DNA of 64,000 nt from Minisyncoccus sp023229485 (GTDB taxonomy: Bacteria; Patescibacteriota; Minisyncoccia; Minisyncoccales; Minisyncoccaceae): assembly GCA_041663645.1 (NCBI GenBank), contig JBAYMH010000001.1:108783-172782 (forward strand), in the 5' to 3' direction. This document shows, one piece after another, positions 15,059 through 23,852 of this stretch; position 1 is the first letter of the stretch; each line of letters begins with the position of its first letter. The position numbers and the translations under genes are program-made. The notes beneath the pieces were generated by a model, which was not told the origin of the DNA, searched no databases, and saw nothing but the letters and a program-made list of their open reading frames with translations.

Positions 15059-16159
15059 ATGTCAGAAAACAATTTAGTATTATATAGGAAATATAGACCT
15101 CAAAGTTTCAAGGATTTTGTTGGTCAGGAACAAGTAACCAAGGTTATAATGAACGAGATTTTGACTGGTTCTATTAGTCATGCTTATTTATTTTCTGGAC
15201 ACAGGGGAACTGGAAAAACTACAATGGCAAGAATATTTGCTAAAGCTATTAATTGCCAGAATAGAAAAGGAGCCGAGCCTTGCAATGAGTGTCCTTCTTG
15301 CAGGGAAATCAACGAAGGCAGGGCAATTGATTTGATTGAAGTTGATGCTGCCTCAAATAGAGGAATAGACGAAGTAAAAGCTCTTCGTGAGGGGATAAGA
15401 TTTGCACCAACCTTTTTGAAATATAAGGTTTTGATTTTGGACGAAGCTCATCAATTATCTAAAGATGCAACAAACGCCCTATTAAAAATAATGGAAGAGC
15501 CACCATCGTATGTTGTTTTTATTTTAGCCACAACCGAAGCGAACAAAATGATTCCGACTATCTCTTCTCGATGCCAGAAATTTAATTTCCACAAATTGAA
15601 TCATGATTTTATTGCCCAAAAGCTTAACGTTATTTGTAAAGCCGAAAAGATAAAAATAGAAAAAGACGCTCTTGATTTACTAATTTCTTCGGCCGACGGT
15701 TCTCTTAGGGATGCTGAAGCAAAAATGAACCAATTAATAAACTTCGTTTCCGACACAGCCCTCACTGCTGGCGATGTCCGTGAAATTTTAGGTCTTTCGG
15801 ATATTAATTTAGCTGTTGAGCTAACTGACATCCTGGCACAGAAGCAAAAGGCAAAAGCAATGAAATTTATCAGTGATAATACTGAAAAAGGACTTGATAT
15901 TGCCGACTTCCTTGGTATGACAATTGACTACCTAAGGAAAATTATGTTATTAAAAATAGGTACTGAATTAATTGATATTGCAATGCCGAGCGAGACTAAC
16001 GAGGTGAAAGAAAAAGCATTGAAACAGGCCGAAGTATTTGAAGAAAAAAGACTAGCGAAGACATTAGCGTTATTGATGGATGCCGAGAACAAGACAAAAT
16101 ATTCCTCCATCCCACAGTTACCTTTGGAATTAGCTATTATTGAATCTTTTGAAGATTGA
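15059..16159 (+). CDS. dnaX: DNA polymerase III subunit gamma/tau (short form)
   Basis: DnaX is the clamp-loader ATPase. The 366-residue protein has the AAA+ Walker A GHRGTGKTT (from residue 47), a four-Cys zinc module (C-NRKGAEPC-NE-CPSC), Walker B with ILDEAH, the SRC sensor (TISSRCQKF) and the clamp-loader collar helices. It stops where the gamma form ends, so there is no tau extension for the polymerase and helicase. The stop is TGA; nine codons later there is a TAG in frame. It has a leaderless-type promoter. Only one gene encoding DnaX is visible here. Confidence 0.94.
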   Translation: MSENNLVLYRKYRPQSFKDFVGQEQVTKVIMNEILTGSISHAYLFSGHRGTGKTTMARIFAKAINCQNRKGAEPCNECPSCREINEGRAIDLIEVDAASNRGIDEVKALREGIRFAPTFLKYKVLILDEAHQLSKDATNALLKIMEEPPSYVVFILATTEANKMIPTISSRCQKFNFHKLNHDFIAQKLNVICKAEKIKIEKDALDLLISSADGSLRDAEAKMNQLINFVSDTALTAGDVREILGLSDINLAVELTDILAQKQKAKAMKFISDNTEKGLDIADFLGMTIDYLRKIMLLKIGTELIDIAMPSETNEVKEKALKQAEVFEEKRLAKTLALLMDAENKTKYSSIPQLPLELAIIESFED

Positions 16160-16218
16160 TTCCTTGTATTATTGAACTAGTGTAGTATTATTAAATAAAT
16201 AATAACCACTGTTCACAT

Positions 16219-16890
16219 ATGATGAATCAAAAAGAAAAAGCGGTCGCCCTAAGAAAGAAAGGCTACTCTTATTCCGAGATATTAAAAGAAGTTACAATAG
16301 CTAGATCTACTCTTTCCTTATGGTTAAGGAAAGTTGGATTAGCAAGGCAACAAAAACAAAAAATTACTGCAAAACGAATAGAGGGAGCATTAAGAGGTGC
16401 AAAAACTAGAAAAGATCAAAGAATTAAAATAACGAAGGAAATTAAAGATAGTGCAAGGATAGAAACAAAAGATACTAGCGAGAGGGAGCAATGGTTAATC
16501 GGAATAGCACTGTATTGGGCCGAAGGAGCAAAAGAAAAGGATTATGGAACAAAAGCTTTGGTAAGCTTTAGCAATTCCGATCCTAAGATGATTTTATTTT
16601 TTTTATCGTGGCTGAAAAATACCTTTTCAGTAAATAACTCTAACTTAGTTTATGAATTATATATTCACGAAACTGCAGATATTAAGAAAGCCCTAAATTA
16701 CTGGGCTGATGTTCTTTCAGTATCAAGTAAAGAGATAAGAGTGTATTTGAAGAAAAATAAAATAAAGACTATAAGGAAAAATACTGGAAGCGGTTATTTT
16801 GGATTAGTAAGAATTAAAGTTAAAAAAAGCACAAACCTTAATAGGAGGATTGCTGGATGGATAGAAGGGGTTTATGAAGGGTTATTATAG
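16219..16890 (+). CDS. HTH protein with LAGLIDADG-like C-terminal domain
   Basis: The 223-residue product begins with a helix-turn-helix of the resolvase/transposase kind (residues 5-40: KAVALRKKGYSYSEILKEVTIARSTLSLWL) and continues with a domain containing WLIGIALYWAEGAKEK and LVSFSNSDPKMILFFLSWL, a pattern I associate with LAGLIDADG-like homing-endonuclease folds found in many Patescibacteria. The catalytic acidic position at the end of the first LAGLIDADG helix would be the Glu in WAEG. It sits directly upstream of tRNA-Gln (7 bp), a common integration site. It may be a domesticated regulator instead of an active nuclease. Confidence 0.55.
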   Translation: MMNQKEKAVALRKKGYSYSEILKEVTIARSTLSLWLRKVGLARQQKQKITAKRIEGALRGAKTRKDQRIKITKEIKDSARIETKDTSEREQWLIGIALYWAEGAKEKDYGTKALVSFSNSDPKMILFFLSWLKNTFSVNNSNLVYELYIHETADIKKALNYWADVLSVSSKEIRVYLKKNKIKTIRKNTGSGYFGLVRIKVKKSTNLNRRIAGWIEGVYEGLL

Positions 16891-16897
16891 ATATTAT

Positions 16898-16969
16898 TGC
16901 GGGATCGTCTAATGGTTGGACATCTGCCTTTGAAGCAGAAGATTCTAGGTTCGAGTCCTAGTCCCGCAA
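16898..16969 (+). tRNA. tRNA-Gln(TTG)
   Basis: The acceptor stem TGCGGGA/TCCCGCA, a D arm, an anticodon arm with loop CTTTGAA (anticodon TTG) and a T arm with GGTTCGAGTCC form a full cloverleaf. CCA is not encoded. A terminator follows 10 nt downstream. Confidence 0.95.
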
Positions 16970-16978
16970 CATAGACTT

Positions 16979-17006
16979 AAGCACCTCCTCGGGGGTGCTT
17001 TTAGTT
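16979..17006 (+). terminator. Terminator after tRNA-Gln
   Basis: AAGCACC-(loop)-GGTGCTT is followed by TTAGTT; the stem is GC-rich and the position is right after the tRNA. Confidence 0.7.
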
Positions 17007-17021
17007 ATGTAAGTGTGGATT

Positions 17022-17121
17022 GGGCGATAAGTCGGAACTACGACTAGCAGCAAGGTTGACCGAAGGAAAATTCCAGCGGAATTTATCCGATGGCGAAGCC
17101 CAGGGCCCACTAATGGGCACC
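17022..17121 (+). ncRNA. Candidate structured RNA downstream of tRNA-Gln
   Basis: About 100 nt of locally GC-richer sequence without a reading frame contain several hairpins: AGTCG-GAACTA-CGACT (17030-17045), AAATTCC-AGC-GGAATTT (17068-17084) and GCCCA-CTAA-TGGGC (17105-17118), plus a possible closing pair GGGC (17022) with GCCC (17098-17101). It does not match the conserved cores of RNase P RNA, SRP RNA or 6S RNA as I know them. It could be an unknown ncRNA or a decayed repeat. Confidence 0.35.
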
Positions 17122-17172
17122 AAGGAAGTGTCTTTTAACTGCTTTATAGAGAAGCGAAGAGGAAGCGAGGAC

Positions 17173-17201
17173 TTGACATATATAACATAATTGTCTATTA
17201 T
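17173..17201 (+). promoter_or_regulatory. Consensus promoter for a small membrane peptide
   Basis: TTGACA (17173-17178), a 17-nt spacer and TATTAT (17196-17201) form a near-perfect promoter upstream of the 24-residue ORF at 17228. Confidence 0.65.
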
Positions 17202-17227
17202 GTCTATAGTACATTAAAGAGGGAAAG

Positions 17228-17302
17228 ATGGATGAGGATTGGGTGCTTATAAATTTTTGCATTATTTTTGTTATTGCAATAGTGCTTTACGGGGCTACAT
17301 AG
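17228..17302 (+). CDS. Small membrane peptide (24 aa)
   Basis: A 24-codon ORF encodes an acidic start (MDEDWV) and one hydrophobic helix (roughly residues 6-22, ending LYGAT). It has an SD-like AGAGGGA 5 nt before the ATG and a near-consensus promoter 27 nt upstream, so translation is plausible despite the size. Similar tiny single-span peptides occur at 51200, 51547 and 55153. The function is unknown; small membrane peptides often modulate larger membrane proteins. Confidence 0.5.
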   Translation: MDEDWVLINFCIIFVIAIVLYGAT

Positions 17303-17350
17303 TTCTTTAACGCTATTGGAGGAAAATGATGGTGTCAATCAAGACTATAT

Positions 17351-17378
17351 AAGAGCAAATAAGCTCTTTCTTTTTTTG
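17351..17378 (+). terminator. Intrinsic terminator
   Basis: AGAGC-AAATAA-GCTCT is followed by TTCTTTTTTT. It would end transcripts from the 17173 promoter. An 8-codon ORF with a perfect GGAGG (17320-17324) lies between the small peptide and this hairpin. Confidence 0.75.
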
Positions 17379-17457
17379 CAATAAATATCAAATTTGTTTT
17401 TTATTCTCATAATGATATAATTAACAAACAAAAATAAATAATATAAGTAAAACAAAA

Positions 17458-18261
17458 ATGGAAAATAATAAAACACTATCATTGTTGATAATATTAGCCT
17501 TGATTGCTGGTGTGGCACTCGGATACTATTATCCAAAAAACACAGAAAAAAAGGTAATTGAGAGTATTCAGCCAGTAGCAATAAGCGATAATCCCTCAAT
17601 TACGATAGCTACTATTAATCAAAAAGATAATTCTTTTGATATAAATGCCCAATATCCTCAATTTACCTTAGCTGATTCATCATTCAATGCCAAAATCTCT
17701 AATATCATCAATGAAAAAATAAGTGAATTTAAGAAAAACTCGGAAGATAATTTGAAGGCAGTAAAAGAGACTGCAACCGCTGAGAATCCAGCTCCTACAG
17801 ATTGGCAATTCTATTTCAAGGCAGATTGGACTCCTGTCCAAATTAACAAGGACTATATTAGTTTTGTTGTTAATATGTATTATTTCTCAGGTGGAGCACA
17901 TGGAAATAACGAAGTCTATGCTTTCAACTATGATCTTAAGAACAAAAAAGAAATCACTTTCAATGATTTTATCGGTGGATCACAGGAGACTTTGAAAGCT
18001 ATTTCATCTCTAGCTACAAAAGATGTTATTTCGCAAAGAGCAAGCTTCGGTGAGCCAGAAAAAACAGTAAAGAAAGAACTAGAAGAGGGAGGCACTAGCC
18101 CAGATGCTAAGAATTTTAATGAATTTACCTTTAGTAACGACACTTTGACAATTTATTACCAGAAGTATCAGGTTGGTCCGGGGGCGTTGGGAATGTTGAA
18201 ATCATCTTTTGATAAAAGTTCGCTAGAGAAACAATCAATAACGTCTAAATACTTTAAATAG
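17458..18261 (+). CDS. RsiV-like DUF4163/DUF3298 exported protein
   Basis: This 267-residue protein has an N-terminal anchor (residues 7-25) and a periplasm-facing or extracellular domain of the DUF4163-DUF3298 type. The giveaway is NMYYFSGGAHGNNEVYAFNYDLKNKKEITFNDF, which matches the GGAHG-N signature, and a late FTFSNDTLTIYYQKYQVGPGALG. The same pair of domains forms the lysozyme-binding part of anti-sigma factor RsiV, but there is no sigma-binding segment here, so it is an orphan exported domain. It is a single-gene unit between two terminators. Confidence 0.75.
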   Translation: MENNKTLSLLIILALIAGVALGYYYPKNTEKKVIESIQPVAISDNPSITIATINQKDNSFDINAQYPQFTLADSSFNAKISNIINEKISEFKKNSEDNLKAVKETATAENPAPTDWQFYFKADWTPVQINKDYISFVVNMYYFSGGAHGNNEVYAFNYDLKNKKEITFNDFIGGSQETLKAISSLATKDVISQRASFGEPEKTVKKELEEGGTSPDAKNFNEFTFSNDTLTIYYQKYQVGPGALGMLKSSFDKSSLEKQSITSKYFK

Positions 18262-18289
18262 GACATATCTTAATTTTATTTGAGAACAG

Positions 18290-18316
18290 GCCACAATATT
18301 GTGGCTTGTTTTTTCT
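18290..18316 (+). terminator. Intrinsic terminator
   Basis: The perfect palindrome GCCACAATATTGTGGC (18290-18305) is followed by TTGTTTTTT. Confidence 0.85.
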
Positions 18317-18324
18317 GGAGAGTA

Positions 18325-18353
18325 TTGACAAAAACTGTAAGAAAGAATAATAT
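18325..18353 (+). promoter_or_regulatory. Promoter of the marR-efflux operon
   Basis: TTGACA (18325-18330), a 17-nt spacer and TAATAT (18348-18353) lie 34 nt before the MarR gene. No clear palindromic MarR operator overlaps it. Confidence 0.7.
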
Positions 18354-18386
18354 TTAGAGGTTCTAACTATTTTAATATCTAAAATT

Positions 18387-18812
18387 ATGCAAAACAGATG
18401 TAGCTGTAATAAAGAAGAATTATCTCTAAGATTTTTTAATACCTTGAAGATATTCAAGAAAAAATTTAATTTTCAGGATGACATTTATCATTTGACTATC
18501 GGGCAAATAGAAATACTCCATTATATTAAAAATAAAAAACAGATATTAATGAAGGACGTTTCTGATTTTTTGGGGATAACTCCGCCATCGGCAACGTCTC
18601 TTATTAATAACTTAGTACTAAGCGATATGCTCGAACGAAGCTATGATAAGTCTGATAGACGAATAGTTTTGCTATCATTAACAAAAAAAGGTAGCGAAAT
18701 ATTTGAGAAGGCACACAAAGAAAGGATGAAAATATTTGAAAAAATAATATCTAGCTTAAGCCTGGAAGAGAAAAACAATCTCTTGAGTATTTTAAAAAAA
18801 ATACATGATTAG
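18387..18812 (+). CDS. MarR family transcriptional regulator
   Basis: This 141-residue winged-helix protein has the MarR layout: an N-terminal dimer helix, HLTIGQIEILHYIKNKK, the recognition region VSDFLGITPPSATSLINNLVLSDMLERSYDKSDRRIVLLSLTKKG (the DxRxxxxxLT wing), and a C-terminal dimer helix. Two Cys lie at residues 5 and 7 (NRCSCN), which could sense oxidants or metal. It is followed 36 bp later by an efflux adaptor and pump, which it probably represses together with itself. Confidence 0.9.
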   Translation: MQNRCSCNKEELSLRFFNTLKIFKKKFNFQDDIYHLTIGQIEILHYIKNKKQILMKDVSDFLGITPPSATSLINNLVLSDMLERSYDKSDRRIVLLSLTKKGSEIFEKAHKERMKIFEKIISSLSLEEKNNLLSILKKIHD

Positions 18813-18848
18813 TAATTTATAGTTAACCACATTTTAAAAATAAAATTT

Positions 18849-20405
18849 ATGAATATTTTAAATAATTTAAAAAATCACAAAATCGTAATGTTAGTATTAA
18901 TAGTCTTGGTGACTGTTTCTTCTATCGGGCTTAGCTATTTTAAAAATAGCGAAACTGTCGAGGTCGCTACTACTGATAAAAAAGTTTCTTTGATTCCAGT
19001 CAGTGAGTATACAAAAGGAAGAAATACTATTTCTGCCAATGGAGCAATCGAATCATTAGAACAAGCAGAGCTTAGGAGTCAGGTAATGGCTCCTGTTGCT
19101 CGCATAAATACTTCAGTCGGTAGTAATGTTAACAGGGGACAAATTCTTGTTGTGTTACAAAACAATGACCTAACCGCACAACTAAACCAAGCTAAAGCTT
19201 CTCTCAAGGCTCAACAGGCAAGACTAGAGGAAATGAAGAAGGGGACAAGAAGCGAAGAATTAAAAGTTACCGAGACTCAATTAGAAGCTGCAAGAATAAA
19301 TTTAGAAAATACAAAAAAACAGCAAGAAATTACGATTGAAAATGCTCGCAAAAATTTATTCAATTCTAATATTACAGCAGTTCCATCCATTGGAACCATT
19401 GCTTCTACTACGCCTACTATTACAGGTACTTACAATGGAACAGAAGATGGGAAATATACTGTTAAGATTTATATTACGGGAGATGGTGCAATGTTTCAGG
19501 CAGAAGGGTTGGAAAATGCTACGGGTCTTGTAAATACAATTGCTCAACCATTAGGCAAAAAGGGATTATATATTCAATTTCCTTCCCAAGGTATAAATAA
19601 TGGCACTTGGACAATAAATATTCCAAACACTCAGGCCGCAAGCTATAATGCTAATAAAAATGCCTATGAAGCAGCACTACAAACAAAACAAACTGCCATT
19701 GATGCTGCCAATAGTGCATATGAAACAGCAAAGTCAGCTTACGAATTGAAACAAGCTGGATCCAGTCTGGATCAGATTAAGGCTCAAGAGGCTGCCGTAG
19801 AGCAGGCTCAGGCAAGCGTTGAAGCAATTAATGCTCAACTACAAAAAACCATAATTACTTCTCCAATTAGCGGAACCGTTTCGGCCGTATCAGTTAAGTA
19901 TGGAGAGCTGTTAACTGTCGGGCAATCAATAGTTTCCATAGTTAACAAATCAGGACTTCAAGTTAAGGCTTATATTAGTGAGTCTGACTTAACATCAATA
20001 GAAGAAGGTGCAAGCGTTACCATAACCGATAAAGTAAAAGGGGTTGTGAGTAAAATTTCTCCAAGCATTGATAGTAAGACAAAAAACGTTGAAGTGGATA
20101 TTCTTATTATTGATCCAGAAAAATCAGAATTAGTAGTTGGACAAAATGTTTCGGTTAAAATTGATACCAAAAATCAATTAGTTCAAGGATCAACATACTC
20201 ATTACCACTACAGTCAGTAGGAACTGCTTCTGATTATTATTTTATTTATATTATTGATAGTGATTCTAAGCTGGAGGAAGTAAGGGTTACTGTTGGGGCC
20301 ATAAACGGAGAAAATATAGAAATTTTGACTGGACTAACTTCTGATATGAAAATAGTTTCAACAGTTTATGAATTAAAAAAAGGTCAAAAAGTTATAGTAC
20401 AATAA
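18849..20405 (+). CDS. RND/ABC efflux membrane-fusion adaptor
   Basis: This 518-residue protein is a HlyD/MFP-type adaptor: an N-terminal membrane anchor (residues 11-29), a split biotinyl-lipoyl half (NGAIESLEQAELRSQVMAPVARINTSVGSNVNRGQILVVL), a long coiled-coil hairpin (KAQQARLEEMKKG to QAQASVEAINAQLQK), the second lipoyl half (ITSPISGTVSAVSVKYGELL) and beta-barrel and proximal domains. An unusual insertion of about 110 residues (near 175-290, with TITGTYNGTEDGKYTVKIY) interrupts the hairpin and looks like a beta domain. It lies 11 bp before the pump gene. An adaptor in a bacterium probably without an outer membrane is odd. Confidence 0.88.
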   Translation: MNILNNLKNHKIVMLVLIVLVTVSSIGLSYFKNSETVEVATTDKKVSLIPVSEYTKGRNTISANGAIESLEQAELRSQVMAPVARINTSVGSNVNRGQILVVLQNNDLTAQLNQAKASLKAQQARLEEMKKGTRSEELKVTETQLEAARINLENTKKQQEITIENARKNLFNSNITAVPSIGTIASTTPTITGTYNGTEDGKYTVKIYITGDGAMFQAEGLENATGLVNTIAQPLGKKGLYIQFPSQGINNGTWTINIPNTQAASYNANKNAYEAALQTKQTAIDAANSAYETAKSAYELKQAGSSLDQIKAQEAAVEQAQASVEAINAQLQKTIITSPISGTVSAVSVKYGELLTVGQSIVSIVNKSGLQVKAYISESDLTSIEEGASVTITDKVKGVVSKISPSIDSKTKNVEVDILIIDPEKSELVVGQNVSVKIDTKNQLVQGSTYSLPLQSVGTASDYYFIYIIDSDSKLEEVRVTVGAINGENIEILTGLTSDMKIVSTVYELKKGQKVIVQ

Positions 20406-20416
20406 ATTTATAAACT

Positions 20417-23400
20417 ATGAATGATATTAAAAACACAGCACATCAAGAAAAAATAGAAGAATCTACCACAGAACAGCAGTATCTTCTAAATTTAAAATTT
20501 GATCCAAATTTAAAAAAATCATGGTTTAATTTTTTTGTTTCAAAATTTAGAATAGTTGTACTTATAATTCTTTTGATTACTTTTGCCGGTATCTTTGCAT
20601 TTTCAAGTTTACCCAGAGAGTCATCTCCAGAAGTTAAGATTCCTATTGCCATGGTTACAACAGTTTATCCGGGAGCTTCACCTTCGGATGTTGAAGAATT
20701 TGTTACAAAAAAAATCGAAACTGGTATTTCGGGCATAAAAGGCGTCGATAAAATTACCTCGAATTCATCAAATTCTATGTCTTCAATAACGGTAGAGTTT
20801 GGTGCAAATGAGGACGTTGATGATTCTATAAGAAAATTAAAGGACAAGGTTTCAGGCATACAGAGTAAATTACCAGATGATGCCAACGAGTCAGTAGTTA
20901 CAGAAATTTCTTTAACCGATAGTCCTGTTTGGACTATTGTTGTGACGGGACCATACGATGGATTTAAAATGAGAGAGTATAGTGAGGATATAAAGGATGA
21001 ATTGGAAAAAATTCCTGGAGTAAGAGAGATTAATATTTCTGGTGGAGATCAGAAAGAGTTTGAGATTGCTTACGATCCAGATAAGCTCGTATTTTATAAC
21101 TTATCAGCTGATCAAGCTAATTCAATAGTTAAGGCAACGAATATTAGAATTCCTTCTGGAAATTTTGATGGAAGCAAATTTGTTTATCCTGTTAGTGTTA
21201 ATGCAAAAATTTATACTGCCGAAGAGTTAGGAAATCTTCCAATCTCTCATACAGACTCAGGTAGTATTATTTATTTGAAGGATTTGGCTACAGTAAAAGA
21301 AGTTGCCATTAAAAAAACATCATTGTCTCGTCTTTCGACTGAAAAAGGACAACCTCAAGATGCTATTACCATTTCATTAATAAAACGTACAGGAAGTTCG
21401 ATTATCAGCATTGTTGACGAGGCAAAAATCAAAGTTGACGCCCAAATAAAGTCAATGCCAGTCGGAATAACATACACAGTTACAACAGATAGTGCAAAAA
21501 CAATTAATGATGATTTTAATCAGTTAGTTCATGATTTTGTATTAACACTAATACTAGTTTTTGGAATATTATTTTTAACTGTGGGATTTAAAGAAGGTGT
21601 TGTTGCTAGCTTAGCCGTGCCATTAGTATTTTTTATTGCTTTTGCATGTTTGTTTGCACTTGGAATATCTTTAAACTTTTTATCATTATTTTCCTTAATT
21701 CTTTCCTTGGGGCTTTTAGTTGATGACGCAATTGTTGTAGTATCGGCAACAAAACAATACATGAGAACAGGGAAATTTACTCCAGAAGAAGCTGTCTTGC
21801 TGGTATTAAATGATTATAAGATGGTTCTAACGACAACAACATTAACTACAGTTTGGGCCTTTTTACCATTACTATTTTGTACTGGCATTATCGGACAATT
21901 TATGAAGTCGATTCCAGTCACTGTTTCTATTACCTTAATATCTTCGCTACTTATCGCTTTGGTAATAAATCCACCATTAATTGCATTTTTGGAAAGAACT
22001 AGGCTTACAAAAAGAATATTTTATATAGTTGAAGCATTAATACTTGTCCTTGCTGGAATATCTTTTATTATTGGAGGAGTGTGGGGATATGCAATTGGTG
22101 CGATTCTTTTAATATTAGAATTCTTTCTAATTAGATGGTACGAAAGAAAAGGATTCTCCATTCTTTCTAAAAACGCCGAACTTAGTTCCGCCGAAAGAGA
22201 TGATGACGAATTAATAAAAGAAAAAATAAGAAATCAAAACAAATCGGAGGGGACAGGGCTTGCTAATAAATTCATGTATGGAATTCTAAAATTAGACGGA
22301 GTATTGCCATATTATGAAAAATATTTACGCAAAATTTTAGCAACTAGAAAGAGTCGTTTAGTCACCATATTTGGAGTTTTTGGGATTCTTATAATTTCTA
22401 TTTGCTTACCAGTTTTTGGTATAGTTAAGTCAGAGTTTTTTCCTTCTTCAGATTCTAATTATGTTTATGTAGATTTTAGAGCTCCTGTTGGACAAAAACT
22501 AGAGGAAACAAACAATGGAATTAAAATGGTAGAAGATAAGCTATTGAATTATGATGAAATAAAAAGCTTTTCAACTATTGTTGGTAGGCCAAGTGCGGGT
22601 ACTCGTAGCTACGGAGATAAATCTAATCAAGCCTCAATTACAATTATTTTAAAGGACAAGAAAGATAGGAATATAAAATCATATAACTTTGCTGATAAGC
22701 TTCGTAAGGATTTGTCAGAAATTAATGGTGGGACCATTACAATTTCTACTCCTTCAGGAGGACCACCTTCGGGAAGTGCCTTTGAGGCCAACATAAAAGG
22801 AGATGACTTAGACAAACTTAATTCTATTGCCTATGATTTAAGCCAAAAGTTATCCTCTATTGATGGAGTTGTTAACGTGGATATATCGTTAAAAGATTCT
22901 ACTCCAGATTATACTTTTGAATTAGATCCAGTAAAGATGAACCAAAATAATCTTAATGCTGCCTATGTTGGAACGGCATTACGTATGGCTATTTCTGGAA
23001 CAGAAATAAGCACAATCGTACAAGACAACAAAGAGGTAAGCATTACCGCTAAGTTTGCAAAAGATAAAATTCCAACATTAGAAGATATTCAAAATCTTCA
23101 GATATTGAATACAAAAAACCAATCAGTATTTTTAAAGGATGTTGCAACTGTTAACTTAAAACCATCGGTTGATAAAATTACTCGTATTGATCAGAAAAGA
23201 ACAGTTATTTTAAGTGCCGACACAACAAACAAGACAAATTCTAATTTAGTATTGGCAGAATTTCAGAAAAAAACAGTTGGCTATGAAGTGCCAGATGGAT
23301 ACACAATCGACTATGGCGGACAGAATGAGCAAAATGAAGAATCTGTTGCTTCCATAATTAATGCTATGGGCATTGCCATCGCTTTAATCATTACCACACT

Positions 23401-23833
23401 TGTTATTCAATTTAATTCTTTTCGAAAAACATTTATAATTCTTATAACAATTCCGCTTGCACTGATAGGGGTATTTATCGGCATGGCAATTTTTAATGTT
23501 AGTTTAAGCTTCCCCGGACTTATTGGTATAATGGCCCTATTTGGAATTGTTGTTAAGAATGCTATTATCCTTGTTGATAAAATTGATTTAAACATAAGAA
23601 GTGGTATTTCTTTTGATGAAGCAGTTATAGACGGAGGTAAATCAAGACTAGAAGCAATATTTATCACTTCTACTTGTACTATTCTTGGAATTCTTCCAAT
23701 TACCTTATCTAATGAAACATGGACATCCTTAGGCGGTGCTATAATTTTCGGACTATCTCTATCGTCTTTCTTTACATTATTTGTCATCCCAACTTTATAT
23801 AAAATGATAATTGGAAGGCAAGAAAGATTTTAA
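20417..23833 (+). CDS. RND efflux pump permease (AcrB family)
   Basis: This 1138-residue proton-driven transporter has the RND layout: TM1 (FRIVVLIILLITFAGIFAF), a first large porter loop with VYPGASPSDVEEFVTKKIE, TM2-6 with LSLGLLVDDAIVVV (the charged TM4 pair DD), a second loop, and TM8-12 with GIMALFGIVVKNAIILVDKI. An extra hydrophobic section (about residues 535-580) and a charged cytoplasmic linker lie between TM6 and TM7, as seen in several patescibacterial pumps. Together with the MarR gene and the adaptor it forms an operon. Substrates are unknown. Confidence 0.9.
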   Translation: MNDIKNTAHQEKIEESTTEQQYLLNLKFDPNLKKSWFNFFVSKFRIVVLIILLITFAGIFAFSSLPRESSPEVKIPIAMVTTVYPGASPSDVEEFVTKKIETGISGIKGVDKITSNSSNSMSSITVEFGANEDVDDSIRKLKDKVSGIQSKLPDDANESVVTEISLTDSPVWTIVVTGPYDGFKMREYSEDIKDELEKIPGVREINISGGDQKEFEIAYDPDKLVFYNLSADQANSIVKATNIRIPSGNFDGSKFVYPVSVNAKIYTAEELGNLPISHTDSGSIIYLKDLATVKEVAIKKTSLSRLSTEKGQPQDAITISLIKRTGSSIISIVDEAKIKVDAQIKSMPVGITYTVTTDSAKTINDDFNQLVHDFVLTLILVFGILFLTVGFKEGVVASLAVPLVFFIAFACLFALGISLNFLSLFSLILSLGLLVDDAIVVVSATKQYMRTGKFTPEEAVLLVLNDYKMVLTTTTLTTVWAFLPLLFCTGIIGQFMKSIPVTVSITLISSLLIALVINPPLIAFLERTRLTKRIFYIVEALILVLAGISFIIGGVWGYAIGAILLILEFFLIRWYERKGFSILSKNAELSSAERDDDELIKEKIRNQNKSEGTGLANKFMYGILKLDGVLPYYEKYLRKILATRKSRLVTIFGVFGILIISICLPVFGIVKSEFFPSSDSNYVYVDFRAPVGQKLEETNNGIKMVEDKLLNYDEIKSFSTIVGRPSAGTRSYGDKSNQASITIILKDKKDRNIKSYNFADKLRKDLSEINGGTITISTPSGGPPSGSAFEANIKGDDLDKLNSIAYDLSQKLSSIDGVVNVDISLKDSTPDYTFELDPVKMNQNNLNAAYVGTALRMAISGTEISTIVQDNKEVSITAKFAKDKIPTLEDIQNLQILNTKNQSVFLKDVATVNLKPSVDKITRIDQKRTVILSADTTNKTNSNLVLAEFQKKTVGYEVPDGYTIDYGGQNEQNEESVASIINAMGIAIALIITTLVIQFNSFRKTFIILITIPLALIGVFIGMAIFNVSLSFPGLIGIMALFGIVVKNAIILVDKIDLNIRSGISFDEAVIDGGKSRLEAIFITSTCTILGILPITLSNETWTSLGGAIIFGLSLSSFFTLFVIPTLYKMIIGRQERF

Positions 23834-23852
23834 TATCGCATTTATAATGTTT

